NCBI GenBank assembly: GCA_937951975.1
Contig: CALGAJ010000381.1
Span: 1-15,717, forward strand
Direction: 5' to 3'
Length of the DNA: 15,717 nt
Source: an uncultured Desulfotignum sp.
GTDB taxonomy: Bacteria > Desulfobacterota > Desulfobacteria > Desulfobacterales > Desulfobacteraceae
Position 1 is the stretch's first letter. Every line of letters begins with the position of its first letter. The notes under the pieces are model-generated. The model did not search any database. It had not been told where the DNA came from and saw only the letters and a list, made by a program, of their open reading frames with translations. Shown one piece after another: positions 14,729-15,717 of this stretch. The translations under genes were made by a program, and so were the position numbers.

Positions 14729-15196
14729 ATGAAAGGAAGCAAGATCTTACTGGTAGATGATGAAATTGTTTTCACCACCAACATGTCCAGACTGCTGGTG
14801 AACCGCGGATATCAGGTTACTGCGGTGAACAGCGGAGATGCGGCGGTCCAGGAGCTGGAAAAGGATGATTTCGACGTGGTGGTACTGGATCTCAAGATGC
14901 CGGGCATGGACGGCATTGCCACACTCAAGGAGATCAAGAAACTGGATCTGTTCACCCAGACCCTGATTCTGACGGGACACGGTTCCATTGACAGCGCACT
15001 GGATGCGGTTCGACTCGGGGCGTATGACTACCTGACCAAGCCCTGTGAAATCGATGATCTGGTAAGTAAAATCGAGTGTGCCTGGCAGAAAAAAGATGAA
15101 CATGTCAAAGAGGAAATGCAGGAGAATGTGCAGAAAATCATCGAATCCCCCCATTCAGTATTTGATCTGTATCCATCCAAAGACAAAAAAAAATAA
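14729..15196 (+). CDS. Single-domain response regulator (CheY-like receiver)
   Basis: This 155-aa protein is a receiver (1-120) with a short charged tail (~121-155, rich in Lys and Glu) and no output domain. Key residues are present: D10/D11, phospho-accepting D54 (VVVLDLKMPGMDG), T82 (LILTGHG) and K104 (LTKPCEID). It must act by protein-protein contact or as a phosphorelay intermediate. AAGGAGG about 7 nt upstream supports ATG 14729. It is the cognate partner of the kinase gene just upstream and probably shares its transcript, ended by the terminator at 15214-15260. Its receiver closely resembles that of the receiver-CBS protein at 4674. The CBS protein on the opposite strand ends nearby, so receiver and CBS functions that are fused at 4674 are separate here. 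Confidence 0.93.
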   Translation: MKGSKILLVDDEIVFTTNMSRLLVNRGYQVTAVNSGDAAVQELEKDDFDVVVLDLKMPGMDGIATLKEIKKLDLFTQTLILTGHGSIDSALDAVRLGAYDYLTKPCEIDDLVSKIECAWQKKDEHVKEEMQENVQKIIESPHSVFDLYPSKDKKK

Positions 15197-15213
15197 TCCG
15201 CTGACATGGCGGC

Positions 15214-15260
15214 AAAAAAGACGGTGCGCAGGAGGAATCCCTCCTGCGCACCGTCTTTTT
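15214..15260. terminator. Strong bidirectional intrinsic terminator
   Basis: A perfect 16-bp stem, GACGGTGCGCAGGAGG (15220-15235) with its complement at 15240-15255, closes a 4-nt loop AATC. An A-run precedes and a T-run follows, so it can end both the rightward kinase-regulator transcript and the leftward CBS transcript. Confidence 0.92.
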
Positions 15261-15296
15261 CTTTTATGATAACATCTTTGGCTGTTGACAACCGGT

Positions 15297-15717
15297 TCAG
15301 CTTTTCAAAATCTTTTCCATTTCAAAAAACAGATCCTGCTCCCTTATGATACCCACGATCTTTCCCGCCACTGTCACCAGCAAACGGCGTTCGTTTTCAT
15401 GAAGCATCTTGTAGGCCGCCTCCATGAGATTGGCGTTGCCGTCGATAAAAGCCGGCAACGGAGACATGGCCTCGGTGATCTGTTTCTTTTTTATTTCCTT
15501 GATTCCCTGGGTGAACATCCCGGTCCAGAACATGGGAGAATATTCGATACTGTCGGCCAGAAAAGGCTTAGGCGCTGACAGATACCGGGGCATGAGCATC
15601 TCCAGAAGATCCCGGATGGTCAGAATACCCTTGATCTGATCATATTTGTCCACGATGAGAATGGACCGGTGACCGGTTTCCATTAAATGGTCCGTGGCCA
15701 TTTTGGTTTCAAATGAC
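15297..15717 (-). CDS. Tandem CBS-domain protein, 5' end beyond window
   Basis: The last ~140 residues of a protein with two CBS motifs are visible. The first motif is cut by the window edge (SFETKMATDHLMETGHRSIL, then VDKYDQIKGILTIRDLLEML). The second is complete (KQITEAMSPLPAFIDGNANL, then MLHENERRLLVTVAGKIVGI, then QDLFFEMEKIL). Between them is a linker of ~35 residues (about PRYLSAPKPF to KEIKKK). The ATG at 15701 is inside the first motif and the frame stays open to the edge, so it is not the start. Such CBS pairs bind adenine nucleotides and report energy state. The gene converges on the kinase-regulator pair and shares its terminator. A further domain may lie upstream, outside the window. 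Confidence 0.85.
   Translation of the reverse strand, partial: SFETKMATDHLMETGHRSILIVDKYDQIKGILTIRDLLEMLMPRYLSAPKPFLADSIEYSPMFWTGMFTQGIKEIKKKQITEAMSPLPAFIDGNANLMEAAYKMLHENERRLLVTVAGKIVGIIREQDLFFEMEKILKS

Overview
The window looks like a chromosomal segment from a sulfate-reducing Desulfobacterota, most likely Desulfobacteraceae (Desulfobacter/Desulfotignum type). This is inferred from gene content: a succinyl-CoA:acetate CoA-transferase-like enzyme (the acetate-activating enzyme of acetate-oxidising Desulfobacter), a TauE/SafE anion exporter, many two-component and CBS proteins, and sigma-54 signals. No rRNA, tRNA, CRISPR array or insertion sequence was recognised.

Left part (1-2555): the 3' end of an NtrC-type sigma-54 activator whose base composition changes abruptly near nt 690-745; a convergent 71-aa single-CBS protein; and a Na+/Ca2+ exchanger read leftwards behind a perfect -24/-12 sigma-54 promoter.

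Centre (3038-8879): a rightward operon of TauE/SafE exporter, a 130-aa membrane protein, a receiver-CBS response regulator, a membrane-bound degenerate histidine kinase without the phospho-accepting His, and a 782-aa protein with a GNAT acetyltransferase domain followed by a complete class I-type histone-deacetylase (AcuC-like) domain. The last three genes overlap by 14 and 4 nt, so their products are probably made together. An acetyltransferase and a deacetylase in one chain, beside a CBS protein, recalls the AcuA/AcuB/AcuC system that controls acetyl-CoA synthetase by reversible lysine acetylation. Here it appears wired to two-component signalling, and this is the main candidate for an undescribed system.

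Right-centre (8917-12558): two leftward CoA-metabolism genes, a long-chain-type AMP-forming acyl-CoA synthetase with no normal start codon at its apparent N-terminus, and the acetate/succinate CoA-transferase. The first is a natural candidate substrate for the acetylation module.

Right end (12914-15717): an intact Cache-domain histidine kinase with its single-domain response regulator, a strong bidirectional terminator, and a convergent tandem-CBS protein running off the edge. These carry the same parts (kinase, receiver, CBS) as the central operon, but receiver and CBS are separate and the kinase is intact. This kinase could therefore be the phosphodonor for the receiver-CBS protein, which is an inference.
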